35,599 bases of DNA from Variovorax sp. (GCA_004210915.1 SEGS01000035.1:1-35599); one strand, 5' to 3'; shown: positions 26,090 through 34,700, counted from the first letter of the stretch. Translations and numbers: made by a program. Notes: generated by a model not told the origin, from the letters alone.

Positions 26090-26658
26090 GCGCGCCGCAT
26101 GCCGGGCAGCAGCCGTCGGACTGGGTGGTGCGGTGGTCGCACCTGGTCCCGCCCGCGGCCGCAGTGCTGGACGTCCCCTGCGGATCGGGGCGCCACATGC
26201 GCTGGTTCGCCGGGCGCGGCCATCGGGTTACCGGGGTCGACCGGGCGCCCGAGGCCATCGCCGCCGCAGCGCCCTTCGGCGACGCGGTGCAGGCCGACAT
26301 CGAGGCCGGGCCCTGGCCGTTCGACGGGCAGGCCTTCGGCGCCGTGGTCGTCACCCACTACCTCTGGCGGCCCCGCCTGGCCGACATCACGGCCGCCGTG
26401 GCGCCAGGCGGCGTGCTGCTTTACGAAACCTTCGCGGCCGGCAACGAAAGTGTCGGAAAGCCGTCGCGGCCCGATTTCCTGCTGCAGCCCGGCGAACTCC
26501 TGTGCGCCTGCGCCGGCCTGCGCGTGGTGGCTTATGAGGACGGTTTTATCGATGCGCCGGCGCGCTTCATGCAGCGCATTGCGGCCGTGCGGCCCCTCGA
26601 ACAGCCGGGGGAAAATCCCGCCCGCTACCCGCTCCGGGCGCCGCCGGCCAGTCAGTAG
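26080..26658 (+). CDS. Class I SAM-dependent methyltransferase (TehB-like)
   Basis: This 192-residue methyltransferase has motif I V-L-D-V-P-C-G-S-G-R at 29-38, the acidic residue of motif II in G-V-D-R-A-P, Q-A-D-I-E near 70 and A-P-G-G-V-L-L-Y-E-T-F near 110-120. It resembles the small TehB/YbaJ group often called thiopurine or tellurite-resistance methyltransferases, and the substrate is unknown. The ATG at 26080 overlaps the end of the small membrane-protein gene. Its TAG stop lies inside the candidate -10 box of dapA, 37 bases before the dapA start. Confidence 0.88.
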   Translation: MLLSAPHAGQQPSDWVVRWSHLVPPAAAVLDVPCGSGRHMRWFAGRGHRVTGVDRAPEAIAAAAPFGDAVQADIEAGPWPFDGQAFGAVVVTHYLWRPRLADITAAVAPGGVLLYETFAAGNESVGKPSRPDFLLQPGELLCACAGLRVVAYEDGFIDAPARFMQRIAAVRPLEQPGENPARYPLRAPPASQ

Positions 26659-26661
26659 AAT
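26656..26661 (+). promoter_or_regulatory. Candidate -10 element of dapA
   Basis: TAGAAT, 34 bases before the TTG start of dapA and overlapping the stop codon of the methyltransferase gene. No clear -35 is seen. Confidence 0.35.
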
Positions 26662-26695
26662 GGGCGCTTTCGTCCACTGACCAAAGAGACCCCCC

Positions 26696-27586
26696 TTGGA
26701 GCAACTGACAGGCAGCATCGTCGCGCTCGTCACGCCGATGCACGAAGACGGCAGTGTCGACTATCCGGCCCTCCGCAGGCTGATCGACTGGCACATCGAC
26801 GAAGGCACTGACTGTCTCGGCGTGGTCGGCACCACCGGCGAATCGCCGACGGTCGACGTCGAAGAGCACTGCGAAATCATCCGTGTTTCCGTCGAGCAGG
26901 CCAAAGGCCGCGTGCCGGTCATGGCCGGCTGCGGCGCCAATTCCACCAAGGAAGCGATCGAGCTGGCCCGGTTCGCCAAGGGCGTGGGCGCCGATTCGCA
27001 GTTGCAGGTCGTGCCTTACTACAACAAGCCGACGCAAGAAGGCCAGTATCAGCACTTCAAGGCCATCGCCGAAGCGGTGGGCGACCTGCCGACCGTGCTC
27101 TACAACGTGCCCGGCCGCACCGTCGCCGATATGGCACATGACACCGTGCTGCGCCTGGCCCAGGTGCCCGGCATCATCGGCATCAAGGAAGCGACCGGCA
27201 ACATCGAGCGCGCCCAGTGGCTGATCCGCGACCTGCCCAAGCGCTTCGCCGTGTACTCGGGCGACGACCCGACCGCCGTGGCGCTGATGCTGTGCGGTGG
27301 CCAGGGCAACATCAGCGTGACGGCCAACATCGCGCCGCGCAAGATGCACGAACTGTGTGTGGCCGCCCTCGCGGGCGACGTGAAGACCGCCATGCGCATC
27401 CAGTTCGAGCTGATGCCGCTGCACAGGAACCTGTTCGCCGAACCGAACCCCATTCCCCTGAAATGGGCGATGGCGCGTCTGGGCCTGTGCGGCGGTGCCA
27501 TGCGGCTGCCGCTCACCGAATTGTCCGAAGCGCAACGCCCCGCGGTCGAAGGGGCACTGCGCGCCACCGGCCTGCTGGCGAGCTGA
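26696..27586 (+). CDS. dapA: 4-hydroxy-tetrahydrodipicolinate synthase
   Basis: This 296-residue DapA condenses pyruvate with aspartate semialdehyde, the first committed step of lysine and diaminopimelate synthesis. The Schiff-base Lys164 is in G-I-K-E-A-T-G-N, Tyr136 in L-Y-N-V-P-G-R, and the Thr pair and following Gly-Glu in G-T-T-G-E-S near 45-50. The start must be TTG at 26696, because a stop codon lies 18 bases upstream in frame and the conserved [10 protein letters not shown] begins at residue 6. bamC follows after 121 bases, the same dapA-bamC order as in E. coli. Confidence 0.97.
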   Translation: MEQLTGSIVALVTPMHEDGSVDYPALRRLIDWHIDEGTDCLGVVGTTGESPTVDVEEHCEIIRVSVEQAKGRVPVMAGCGANSTKEAIELARFAKGVGADSQLQVVPYYNKPTQEGQYQHFKAIAEAVGDLPTVLYNVPGRTVADMAHDTVLRLAQVPGIIGIKEATGNIERAQWLIRDLPKRFAVYSGDDPTAVALMLCGGQGNISVTANIAPRKMHELCVAALAGDVKTAMRIQFELMPLHRNLFAEPNPIPLKWAMARLGLCGGAMRLPLTELSEAQRPAVEGALRATGLLAS

Positions 27587-27707
27587 CCCGATCGTGCGCT
27601 GCTGTCCGCCGCGGCGTCGCAACCTTTCGAGCCAAGTCGGCTCAGAGCCTTGCGGCCGCTGCGGCGCCACCGATTGACCGAACCATTCCCATTGAAGGAA
27701 GACAACG

Positions 27708-28787
27708 TTGAATAACTTTTCGCGATTCGCCCTGCTGGCCCTGGTGGCCAGCCTTTCTGCCTGTGCCGTCCTCGAAGGCGACAAGATCGACTACAAGAGC
27801 GCCGGCAAGGCCCCCACGCTCGAAGTGCCACCCGACTTGTCGCAGTTGTCGCGCGACAACCGCTACGTGATCCCCGGCGGGGCCGTCACGGCCAACTCCT
27901 ACGAAGCTGGTGTGGCCAATGCACCCAGCCTGCCGACCGCAGCCGCCAAGGTGGGCGATGTGCGCATGGAGCGCGCGGGCAACCAGCGCTGGCTGGTCGT
28001 CAACCGGCCGGCAGACCAGCTCTGGGAACCGGTTCGCGACTTCTGGCAGGAGAGCGGCTTTCTGTTGACGAGCAACCAGCGCAACCTGGGCATCATGGAA
28101 ACCGACTGGGCCGAGAACCGGGCCAAGTTGCCGCAGGACATCATCCGCGGCACGCTGGGCAAGCTGGTCGATTCCGCGTACTCGACGGGCGAGCTCGACC
28201 GTTTCCGCACCCGCCTCGAGACCACGCCCACCGGCACTGAAATCTTCGTGAGCCATCGCGGCATGGTCGAGGTCTACAGCACCGCACAGAAAGACCAGAC
28301 CGTCTGGCAACCGCGCGAGAGCGATCCGGAACTCGAAACCGAGTTCCTGCGCCGCTTGATGGTCCGGCTCGGCGTATCGCAGGAGCAATCGAAGGCGCTT
28401 GCCGCCACCACCGCGCCGGTGCAGACAGCGCGCGTTGCCACGGTCGGCAATCAGCCCGTGGTGCAGATTTCGGAAGGTTTCGAGCGCGCCTGGCGCCGCG
28501 TCGGCCTGGCCCTGGACCGCACCGGCTTCACGGTCGAAGACCGCGACCGTGCCGCCGGCACCTACTTCGTGCGCTACGTGACGCCGAACACCGACCGCAA
28601 GGAACAAGGTTTCCTCGGCAAGCTGTTCAGCCGCTCGCCGAAGGCCGCAGCGCCGAACAAGTACCGCATCCTGGTCAAGAGCCAGGGCGAGGCCACCACG
28701 GTGTCGGTGCTGAGCGAGTCGGGCGCAGCTGAAAGCTCCGCCAACGCCCAGCGCATCGTGCAGGTCATCGCCGACGACCTGAAGTAA
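27708..28787 (+). CDS. bamC: Outer membrane protein assembly factor BamC (NlpB)
   Basis: This 359-residue lipoprotein is a subunit of the BAM complex that folds beta-barrel proteins into the outer membrane. The signal ends in L-S-A-C with lipidated Cys19. An unstructured N-terminal part follows, including P-P-D-L-S-Q-L and R-Y, which in E. coli BamC binds BamD. Two helix-grip domains come next: the first begins around R-W-L-V-V-N-R-P-A-D-Q-L-W, the second around V-V-Q-I-S-E-G-F-E-R-A-W-R-R-V. The TTG at 27708 is supported by GAAGGAAG just upstream. The MBL-fold gene starts 7 bases after its stop. Confidence 0.94.
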   Translation: MNNFSRFALLALVASLSACAVLEGDKIDYKSAGKAPTLEVPPDLSQLSRDNRYVIPGGAVTANSYEAGVANAPSLPTAAAKVGDVRMERAGNQRWLVVNRPADQLWEPVRDFWQESGFLLTSNQRNLGIMETDWAENRAKLPQDIIRGTLGKLVDSAYSTGELDRFRTRLETTPTGTEIFVSHRGMVEVYSTAQKDQTVWQPRESDPELETEFLRRLMVRLGVSQEQSKALAATTAPVQTARVATVGNQPVVQISEGFERAWRRVGLALDRTGFTVEDRDRAAGTYFVRYVTPNTDRKEQGFLGKLFSRSPKAAAPNKYRILVKSQGEATTVSVLSESGAAESSANAQRIVQVIADDLK

Positions 28788-28794
28788 AGGGCGG

Positions 28795-29571
28795 ATGCTC
28801 CGCTTCCGTAGCCTGGGCAGCGGCAGCACGGGCAACGCCACGCTGGTCGAGTCCTCGGTCGGTGGCCGCACCTCGCGGCTGCTGATCGATTGCGGCTTCG
28901 GCCTGCGGCAACTCGATGCCCGGCTGGCCCAGGCGGGCCTGTCCGCGACGGATATCGATGCCGTTTTCATCACCCACGAGCACGGCGATCACATCGGTTG
29001 CGCGCATGCGCTCTCGCAGCGCCACCGCATCCGGGTGTGCATGAGCGAGGGCACATGGCTCGCGACCGGTGCGCCCGCTTTCGAGGGCCGGCTGCACCTG
29101 GCGCGCGACGGCGCGGACATCGAGGTCGGCGACATCACTGTCCAGCCTTTCACCGTGCCGCACGATGCGCGCGAGCCCTTGCAACTGCGTTGTACCGATG
29201 GCGCACGCACGCTCGGCGTGCTGACCGATCTCGGTCATGCGACGCCGTACGTGCTCGAGCGCCTTGCGGGCGTTCAGGCGCTGCTGCTGGAGTTCAACCA
29301 CGACGTCGATCTTCTTGCCGGCTCGGGCTACCCGGCATTCCTGAAAGCGCGGGTTGGCGGAAATTACGGCCACTTGTCCAACGCCGCCGCCGCGCAGATC
29401 GCGCGCGCCGTGCGCCATCCGGGCCTGCGTCACGTCGTGGCGGCGCACCTGAGCGAACAGAACAACCGGCCCGAGATCGTGCGGCGCGCGATGGCCGAGG
29501 CGCTCGACGCGAGCGAGTCGGAGATGCTCACGGCCACGGCCGCTGGCGGGTCGCCGTGGCTCGACCTCTGA
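28795..29571 (+). CDS. MBL-fold metallohydrolase, YycJ/WalJ-like
   Basis: This 258-residue metallo-beta-lactamase-fold hydrolase has the dinuclear metal motif H-E-H-G-D-H at 61-66. The start F-R-S-L-G-S-G-S-T-G-N-A-T-L-V and the later F-N-H-D-V-D-L-L and N-Y-G-H-L-S-N belong to the YycJ/VicX/WalJ group, some of which are exonucleases or affect cell-wall signalling in Firmicutes. It probably acts as a phosphodiesterase or nuclease in the cytoplasm. The ATG at 28795 follows AAAGGGCGG and is 7 bases from the bamC stop, so the two are cotranscribed. It faces the hypothetical gene at 29625 convergently. Confidence 0.9.
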   Translation: MLRFRSLGSGSTGNATLVESSVGGRTSRLLIDCGFGLRQLDARLAQAGLSATDIDAVFITHEHGDHIGCAHALSQRHRIRVCMSEGTWLATGAPAFEGRLHLARDGADIEVGDITVQPFTVPHDAREPLQLRCTDGARTLGVLTDLGHATPYVLERLAGVQALLLEFNHDVDLLAGSGYPAFLKARVGGNYGHLSNAAAAQIARAVRHPGLRHVVAAHLSEQNNRPEIVRRAMAEALDASESEMLTATAAGGSPWLDL

Positions 29572-29624
29572 CGCGCCCCGCCCCGCGCCGGAACGGCTGA
29601 ATCACAGGCGGACGAAAGCCGGGC

Positions 29625-30170
29625 TTACAGGCCGAGCGTGGAGGCCGGGAAGCCGGGCTGACTCAGCCGCAGGCATTCATCGAGCGTTTCCCGCAACTGC
29701 CGCCGGCTGGCCGGGTCGTGGCTGCAGACGCCGCGGTCACGCGTGGGGTCGATGCGGTGCAGGAACCACGACGGCGTCCAGATGGCGCTGGGCACGGTCG
29801 GCGCATGCGGGCCGGTGCACACTCGGCAATCGATGATGTGGCCCCACATCCGCCGCCATCCGACGAAGCGCGCGTGCGTGCGCTCGAAGGTCTCGAAACG
29901 ATGCGCGAGCAAAGTGAAGCTGCGGCCGCTGCGTGACCATGCGTTCAGTGCGTCGATGCTGCTGCGTTCCCCCAGGGGCCATGCCGAAAAGTCGGCATCG
30001 CTGAACACGATCTCGCGCCAACCCTCGGCGGCTGCGGCGGCCAGTGCCTGGCGCAGCGCTGTTTCGAAGGCGGCTCGCCCGTCGAACGCGCCGGTGGGCA
30101 AGGCCGTTAAGGCGGATGTGGCTGGCACAGCAGGAATGTTCTGGTCATCGGGCATGCAGCCACCCGGCAT
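29625..30170 (-). CDS. Conserved hypothetical protein after the ribosomal oxygenase gene
   Basis: This 181-residue soluble protein has no signal peptide or membrane helix. Conserved-looking stretches are E-I-V-F-S-D-A-D-F-S-A-W-P-L-G-E-R, H-A-R-F-V-G-W-R-R-M-W-G-H-I-I and W-T-P-S-W-F-L-H-R-I-D-P-T-R-D-R-G. These resemble a betaproteobacterial family I remember as DUF7931, of unknown role; that link is tentative. The ATG at 30170 overlaps the end of the JmjC gene by 26 bases. A second ATG at 30155, behind GGGTGG, is also possible. Position and strand put it in one operon with the oxygenase gene. Confidence 0.75.
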   Translation of the reverse strand: MPGGCMPDDQNIPAVPATSALTALPTGAFDGRAAFETALRQALAAAAAEGWREIVFSDADFSAWPLGERSSIDALNAWSRSGRSFTLLAHRFETFERTHARFVGWRRMWGHIIDCRVCTGPHAPTVPSAIWTPSWFLHRIDPTRDRGVCSHDPASRRQLRETLDECLRLSQPGFPASTLGL

Positions 30171-31290
30171 CGCGCCAGTCGTCGAGCAATTCCAGCGCGG
30201 CCTCGCTGGCGCCGATCAAGTCCCGCGCGTCCAGTGCGCGCTGATCGGCCAGCCGACGCATCAGGCGCGCGTCCCGGCCGCCCGCGCGAAAGCTCTCGCC
30301 GTTGATGTACAGGTGCCGCGCGTCGTACAGCATGCGGGTGCGACGGTCGAGCACGACGCCCTGCCCTGCCCCGGCTCCTCGATCCACGCTGCCGTCGAAG
30401 AAGATGTTCGCTTTCGGTTCGGTCAGCGACTCGCCGAGCGCGCGATCGACCAGGTCGGCATCGCGCAACGCCTTTTCCACCGCCTGCCGGGCAAAGTCCT
30501 GCAGCGCCGCAGGGATCTCGGCCGGTGCAGACAGCGCCGGTTGGCCCGGGTCCCGGTAGCGCGCGAGCGCGGCGCTACCCGCGTCCGCCAGCGATTCGGC
30601 ATGGGCCTGGGCCATCCGCGACAGCAAGTCGGCGCCCATCTCGCCCGTGGCGGGCGAGCGCAGCCCGATGGAAAAGGTGATGCAGTCGTCCCCCACCGCG
30701 ACCCCATCGTGCGCGTAGCGCGGCGGCAGGTAGAGCATGTCGCCGGCCTCGAGGACGAAGGTCTGCGTCGGCTCGAAGTGCGACAGGATCTTGAGCGGCA
30801 CATCGGGCTCCAGCTGCAGATCGCGCTGCTTGCCGATGGACCAGCGCCGCCGCCCCTGCGCCTGCAGCAGGAACACGTCATAGCTGTCGAAGTGCGGGCC
30901 GACGCCACCCGTGTCGCTGGCGTAGCTGATCATCAGATCGTCCAGCCGCGCATCGGGCAGAAAACGGAACTGCTGCAGCAGCGCATGCACGCCGTCGTGG
31001 TGCTGGTCGACGCCCTGGACCAGCATCGTCCAGCCCGGCCGGTTCAGCACCGGCAGCGCACGGCGGGCCAAGGGCCCGTGCTGGAGTGTCCAGCCGGCGT
31101 CAGTCTGCCGGATCAGGCGCGATTCGACCTCGTCGCGTGCGGCCAGCGCAAACAGCGCGGCGCGGTCGATGGGCGAGGTCATGCCTGGCACAGCCTGGCG
31201 CACGAGCAGCGGCTTCTTCTGCCAGTGCCGGCGCATGAACTGCGCGGGACTGAGGCCGCCCAGCAGGGGCAGCGGTTGGGTGATGTCCAT
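30145..31290 (-). CDS. roxA: JmjC/cupin ribosomal oxygenase, RoxA/YcfD-like
   Basis: This 381-residue Fe(II)/2-oxoglutarate oxygenase belongs to the JmjC family. E. coli YcfD (RoxA) hydroxylates an arginine of ribosomal protein L16. The metal triad is His133 and Asp135 (G-P-H-F-D-S-Y-D) and His194 (L-P-P-R-Y-A-H-D), spaced as in YcfD. The C-terminal winged-helix part (about 250-381) is present. The ATG at 31290 gives the family N-terminus (P-L-L-G-G-L-S-P-A-Q-F-M). The start is only 14 bases from that of the divergent SlyD-like gene. Confidence 0.9.
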   Translation of the reverse strand: MDITQPLPLLGGLSPAQFMRRHWQKKPLLVRQAVPGMTSPIDRAALFALAARDEVESRLIRQTDAGWTLQHGPLARRALPVLNRPGWTMLVQGVDQHHDGVHALLQQFRFLPDARLDDLMISYASDTGGVGPHFDSYDVFLLQAQGRRRWSIGKQRDLQLEPDVPLKILSHFEPTQTFVLEAGDMLYLPPRYAHDGVAVGDDCITFSIGLRSPATGEMGADLLSRMAQAHAESLADAGSAALARYRDPGQPALSAPAEIPAALQDFARQAVEKALRDADLVDRALGESLTEPKANIFFDGSVDRGAGAGQGVVLDRRTRMLYDARHLYINGESFRAGGRDARLMRRLADQRALDARDLIGASEAALELLDDWRDAGWLHAR

Positions 31291-31304
31291 GGGAGAATTC
31301 TGCA

Positions 31305-31829
31305 ATGGAAATCTCAGAACAATGTGTGGTGGGTCTGACATGGACCCTGAAAGACACGCTCGGCGAAGTGCTGGACGTGCTCGACGAACCGGTGGAATTC
31401 ATGGTCGGCGGCGACGACCTCTTCGCTGCCATCGAGGCCGCGCTCATGGGCCACGAGCCCGGCGCGCGGGTGCTGCTGCAGATCGAACCCGAACAGGGTT
31501 TCGGCGACTTCAACGACCAGTTGCTGTTCCTCGAACCGAGGGCCTTGTTCCCCGAAGGCACCGAAGAAGGCATGACCTTCGACGGCGCCGCCCTGCCTGC
31601 CGGGACGAACCCCGACATGCCGCGGGACGCGCTCTACACCGTGACGGAAATCTACCCCGAGCATCTGGTGCTTGACGGGAACCACCCGTTGGCGGGCATT
31701 GCGCTGCGGCTCGACCTGGTGGTCCGTTCGGTGCGCGAGGCCACCGAAGAGGAAGTGGGCCGTGGCTCCGCCGGAACCGGCTTCTTCAAGGTGCCGACGG
31801 TGGCCCCGGGCAACGATTTGCTGCACTGA
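31305..31829 (+). CDS. FKBP-type peptidyl-prolyl isomerase, SlyD-like
   Basis: This 174-residue cytoplasmic FKBP-fold prolyl isomerase and chaperone has the N-terminal half of the FKBP domain with V-E-F-M-V-G-G-D-D-L-F-A-A-I-E near 30-45. E-P-E-Q-G-F-G-D-F leads into an insert-in-flap domain (about 75-125), then A-G-I-A-L-R-L-D-L-V-V closes the FKBP fold. The His-rich metal tail of E. coli SlyD is absent, so nickel delivery is unlikely. The ATG at 31305 has GGGAG at a suitable distance. It is divergent from the oxygenase gene with a 14-base gap between start codons. Confidence 0.88.
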   Translation: MEISEQCVVGLTWTLKDTLGEVLDVLDEPVEFMVGGDDLFAAIEAALMGHEPGARVLLQIEPEQGFGDFNDQLLFLEPRALFPEGTEEGMTFDGAALPAGTNPDMPRDALYTVTEIYPEHLVLDGNHPLAGIALRLDLVVRSVREATEEEVGRGSAGTGFFKVPTVAPGNDLLH

Positions 31830-31843
31830 CGTTGAGCATTTGG

Positions 31844-31865
31844 TGGCGCGATTTAGGGCGCGCCA
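31844..31865. terminator. Candidate bidirectional terminator hairpin
   Basis: TGGCGCG and CGCGCCA form a perfect seven-pair stem with loop ATTTAGGG, in the 61-base gap between the convergent SlyD-like and glycine-zipper genes. A second small hairpin, GCGGA/TCCGC, follows at 31869-31881. There is no T-run, but position favours a shared terminator. Confidence 0.45.
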
Positions 31866-31890
31866 GCAGCGGACGGTCCGCGACGCAAGG

Positions 31891-32394
31891 TCAATAACGG
31901 GAGATCTGGCCGTTGTCGATGCGCACGCGGTCGCCGACGCGCAGGTCACCCGGGCTGACCACGTCGAAGGCACGGTAGGCGCCGTTCTCGGTCTGCACGG
32001 AGACACGGAAACTCTCGTAGGCGCGCGGACCGCTGTGCTGGCCTTCGATGGCGTTGCCCAGCAGTGCGCCGCCGACGATGCCCAGCGCCGTTGCGGCCGC
32101 CCGCCCGCCGCCGTGGCCGAACTGGTTGCCCACCACGCCGCCGACCAATCCACCAGCGACAGCCCCGCCACCGGTCGTCGGCGCACCGGATGTTTCGGTG
32201 CGCAGCACCTCGATATGGGCCACCTGCCCGTATTCGACGTAGCGCGCCGGGGCTGACGGGTACGGTGCCGCATGGGCTGGCTGGTACGGGTAGCGCGAGG
32301 TGTGATAGACCGGCGCAGGCGCCACGCACGCCGTCAGCGTGGCAAGGGCCAGCGCGGAGGCAGCGATGGCCGCGGTACGGGATGACATTCGCAT
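31891..32394 (-). CDS. Glycine-zipper 2TM lipoprotein (SlyB/Rick17kDa type)
   Basis: This 167-residue outer-membrane lipoprotein has a signal ending L-T-A-C (Cys23). A Pro/Tyr-rich linker follows. A glycine-zipper hairpin (G-G-G-A-V-A-G-G-L-V-G-G-V-V-G-N-Q then G-I-V-G-G-A-L-L-G-N) spans about 90-130, and the small C-terminal beta domain ends V-G-D-R-V-R-I-D-N-G-Q-I. The family is SlyB/PcP-like; in E. coli slyB belongs to the PhoP regulon. The ATG at 32394 is preceded by GAGGAG. A perfect GTTCAG direct repeat at 11-base spacing lies about 75-90 bases upstream. Confidence 0.9.
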   Translation of the reverse strand: MRMSSRTAAIAASALALATLTACVAPAPVYHTSRYPYQPAHAAPYPSAPARYVEYGQVAHIEVLRTETSGAPTTGGGAVAGGLVGGVVGNQFGHGGGRAAATALGIVGGALLGNAIEGQHSGPRAYESFRVSVQTENGAYRAFDVVSPGDLRVGDRVRIDNGQISRY

Positions 32395-32467
32395 GGGGTT
32401 CTCCTCGAAAAAAGCACCAGGTGCGCCGTCGGACCTGCTCAACGCGCCGCACGCGGCAGCGATGACA

Positions 32468-32485
32468 AGTTCAGGGCAGGTTCAG
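32468..32485 (+). promoter_or_regulatory. Direct repeat resembling an OmpR/PhoP-family site
   Basis: GTTCAG occurs at 32469-32474 and again at 32480-32485, an exact 11-base period, as in PhoP boxes (GTTTA-N5-GTTTA). It is about 75-90 bases upstream of the glycine-zipper lipoprotein start, but in inverse orientation to that gene. Two short matches can arise by chance. Confidence 0.3.
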
Positions 32486-32556
32486 CAGATGGCTTCTTGG
32501 AGCCTCCATGCCGCGACAGGGTTCCCCGCTTTACGCACCGCCCACCTGCGCCGACT

Positions 32557-33006
32557 TCAATGTTTCCCGGTCGATCCGTAGCCGCCTTCGCCGCGCGCCG
32601 AGCGGGCGAAATCGGCGACCACGTTGAACTGCGCCTGCACCACCGGCACGATCACCAGTTGCGCCAAGCGCTCCATCGGCTGCAGCACGAAAGGCGTGTC
32701 GCTCCGGTTCCAGGCGCTGACCTTGAGCTCGCCCTGGTAGTCGCTGTCGATCAACCCGACCAGATTGCCCAGCACGATCCCGTGCTTGTGGCCCAGGCCC
32801 GAACGCGGCAGGATCAGTGCGGCGAAGCCGGGATCGGCCAGATGGATCGCGATGCCCGTGCCGACCAACTGGCAGGCATTGGGCTCGAGCGTGATCGGCG
32901 CATCCAGACAGGCGCGCAAATCGAGCCCGGCACTTCCGGGCGTCGCATAGGCGGGCAACTGATCCGTCATGCGCGGATCGAGGATGCGGACATCGACCTG
33001 CTTCAT
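32557..33006 (-). CDS. dut: dUTP diphosphatase
   Basis: This 149-residue trimeric dUTPase cleaves dUTP to dUMP and pyrophosphate, keeping uracil out of DNA and feeding thymidylate synthesis. All five motifs are present: A-G-L-D-L-R-A at 26-32, P-R-S-G-L-G at 67-72, G-L-I-D-S-D-Y-Q-G at 84-92, E-R-L-A-Q-L at 112-117 and the C-terminal [10 protein letters not shown]. The ATG at 33006 overlaps the stop of the upstream small protein in an ATGA junction. It is the last of the coaBC, small protein, dut run; coaBC-dut linkage is common in proteobacteria. Confidence 0.97.
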   Translation of the reverse strand: MKQVDVRILDPRMTDQLPAYATPGSAGLDLRACLDAPITLEPNACQLVGTGIAIHLADPGFAALILPRSGLGHKHGIVLGNLVGLIDSDYQGELKVSAWNRSDTPFVLQPMERLAQLVIVPVVQAQFNVVADFARSARGEGGYGSTGKH

Positions 33007-33461
33007 GCGCCGGACTTCCGCTGTGCGCCCTGCCTGCGCGCGGCCTCCTCGAGCACCCGCTGCCACTTGGCAGGACCGGGCGCCACGAGCCCTCGCAGCA
33101 ACTTGCGCCCCACCCACAGCCCGCCAACGAGCAAGGCCACCACCACGCCCGGAACGCCAGCGCCCGACAGCGCCGCCAGCACCAGAAGACCGCCCAGCGC
33201 CACCATCAGTTTGGTCAGATGGGGGATGCCTTTGCGCTCGCCGCCCTCGTTGTCGCTGGCGCCGCCCGGCGACGCGTGGCGCTGCGCAGCAGCGACCGCC
33301 TTGGCGTTGCTGCTCGACGTCTCGGAAGATGACGCCATGCCCTCGTCCAGCAAGCGCTCGCCCTGCGGCGTGGCGCGCGAAGGCAACGCGGTTTGGGCGG
33401 TCAGGCGCTCGACGTAGCGCGCGAAATCGCCGTTCGGCGGTGTGTTCCATTGAGGATTCAT
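33003..33461 (-). CDS. Hypothetical membrane protein between coaBC and dut
   Basis: This 152-residue protein has a hydrophilic N-terminal half ([11 protein letters not shown], then a Ser-rich stretch near 45-55). A hydrophobic region of about 40 residues follows ([15 protein letters not shown] to [13 protein letters not shown]), consistent with two short helices or one hairpin, and then a basic tail. The ATG at 33461 forms an ATGA overlap with the coaBC stop; a TTG at 33473 is in frame but less likely. Its stop overlaps the dut start. No function is recognised; coupling to two nucleotide/cofactor genes may be only positional. Confidence 0.75.
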   Translation of the reverse strand: MNPQWNTPPNGDFARYVERLTAQTALPSRATPQGERLLDEGMASSSETSSSNAKAVAAAQRHASPGGASDNEGGERKGIPHLTKLMVALGGLLVLAALSGAGVPGVVVALLVGGLWVGRKLLRGLVAPGPAKWQRVLEEAARRQGAQRKSGA

Positions 33462-34684
33462 CGGTCTCTCCAAGCGGGCAGACGGGCTGCGATTTCGGCC
33501 ACCAGATCGCGCGCCAGGGCGAGCTTGGACGCGCGGGGCAATTCACGCACGCCGTGGGCATCGACGAGCAGCAGCGCATTGTCGTCGCGCCCGAAGGTCA
33601 GCGGGCCGATGTTCCCGACCAGCAGCGGGATACCCTTTCGCTCACGCTTGGCGCTGGCATGCGCTGCAAGGTTTTCGCTCTCCGCCGCAAAGCCGACGCA
33701 GAACAACGCGCCGGACTGGGCACGCTGCCCCTTCGCCACCGTGGCGAGGATGTCGGGGTTCTCGACGAAATGCAGCGTCGGCGGCTGACCCGAACCGTCT
33801 TTCTTGATCTTCTGCGCGCTGTGCGAGGCCGGTCGCCAGTCCGCAACGGCGGCGGTGGCCACGAAAACTGTGGCGCCCTCAGCGCATTCCATCGTGCGCT
33901 CCAGCATGTCCTCGGCCGATAGCACATCGATGCGGCGCACGCCGCGCGGTGTCGGCTGGCTGACCGGCCCGGCGATGAGCGTGACCTCTGCGCCCGCTTC
34001 CTTCGCGGCACGCGCGATCGCGAAGCCCATCTTGCCGGACGAATGGTTGGTGATCCCGCGGATCGGATCGAGCGCCTCGAAGGTCGGGCCGGCCGTGACC
34101 AGCACCTGCTGGCCGGCCAGCAGCTTGGGCCGGAAGTGCGCGACGATGTCTTCGAGCAGTTGCGCCGGCTCGAGCATGCGACCGTCGCCGGTTTCGCCGC
34201 AGGCCTGGTCGCCCGAGCCTACGCCCAGCGCGATGGCACCGTCGGCCTGCACCTGCGCCAAGTTGCGCCGGGTGGCCGGATGCGACCACATCTCGCGGTT
34301 CATGGCCGGCGCGAGCAACATAGGCACACGCTCCGCCGGTCGCGCCAGGCACAAAAGGCTGAGCAGTTCATCGGAGCGCCCCTGCACCAGCCGCGCAATG
34401 AAGTCCGCGCTGGCGGGCGCCAACACGATCGCGTCGGCCTCGCGGCTCAGGTTGATGTGCGGCATGTTGTTCGGCTCGCGTGCGTCCCATTGGGAGCCAT
34501 ACACAGGTCGGCCCGAGAGCGCCTGCATCGTGACGGGCGTGATGAACTGTTCGGCCGCTTCTGTCATGACGACCTGCACCGTGGCGCCCGCCTTGATCAG
34601 CAATCGGCACAGCTCGGCCGACTTGTAGCAGGCGATGCCACCCGTGAGTCCGAGGACGATGTGTTTGCCTGAGAGGTCTTGCAT
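33458..34684 (-). CDS. coaBC: Bifunctional phosphopantothenoylcysteine decarboxylase / phosphopantothenate-cysteine ligase
   Basis: This 408-residue enzyme makes 4'-phosphopantetheine for coenzyme A in two steps. The N-terminal FMN-dependent CoaC domain has active-site His76 (N-M-P-H-I-N-L), P-A-M-N at 126-129 and the catalytic Cys162 in [10 protein letters not shown]. The C-terminal CTP-dependent CoaB domain has T-A-G-P-T at 196-200, [10 protein letters not shown] at 210-219 and the K-I-K-K motif near 290. The ATG at 34684 lies nine bases after a TATTAA -10-like box on the minus strand. It starts the coaBC, small protein, dut operon, divergent from pyrG. Confidence 0.97.
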   Translation of the reverse strand: MQDLSGKHIVLGLTGGIACYKSAELCRLLIKAGATVQVVMTEAAEQFITPVTMQALSGRPVYGSQWDAREPNNMPHINLSREADAIVLAPASADFIARLVQGRSDELLSLLCLARPAERVPMLLAPAMNREMWSHPATRRNLAQVQADGAIALGVGSGDQACGETGDGRMLEPAQLLEDIVAHFRPKLLAGQQVLVTAGPTFEALDPIRGITNHSSGKMGFAIARAAKEAGAEVTLIAGPVSQPTPRGVRRIDVLSAEDMLERTMECAEGATVFVATAAVADWRPASHSAQKIKKDGSGQPPTLHFVENPDILATVAKGQRAQSGALFCVGFAAESENLAAHASAKRERKGIPLLVGNIGPLTFGRDDNALLLVDAHGVRELPRASKLALARDLVAEIAARLPAWRDR

Positions 34685-34693
34685 GCCGGCAGT

Positions 34694-34699
34694 TTAATA
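34694..34699 (-). promoter_or_regulatory. Candidate -10 element of coaBC
   Basis: TATTAA on the minus strand, nine bases before the coaBC ATG, implying a nearly leaderless transcript. It lies 12 bases from the pyrG -10 box on the other strand, so the two promoters overlap. Confidence 0.4.
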
Positions 34700-34700
34700 A

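Noticed and set aside
27629..27643. Hairpin GAGCC-AAGTC-GGCTC between dapA and bamC
   Set aside because: A five-pair stem without a T-run in GC-rich DNA is too weak to call a terminator or attenuator.
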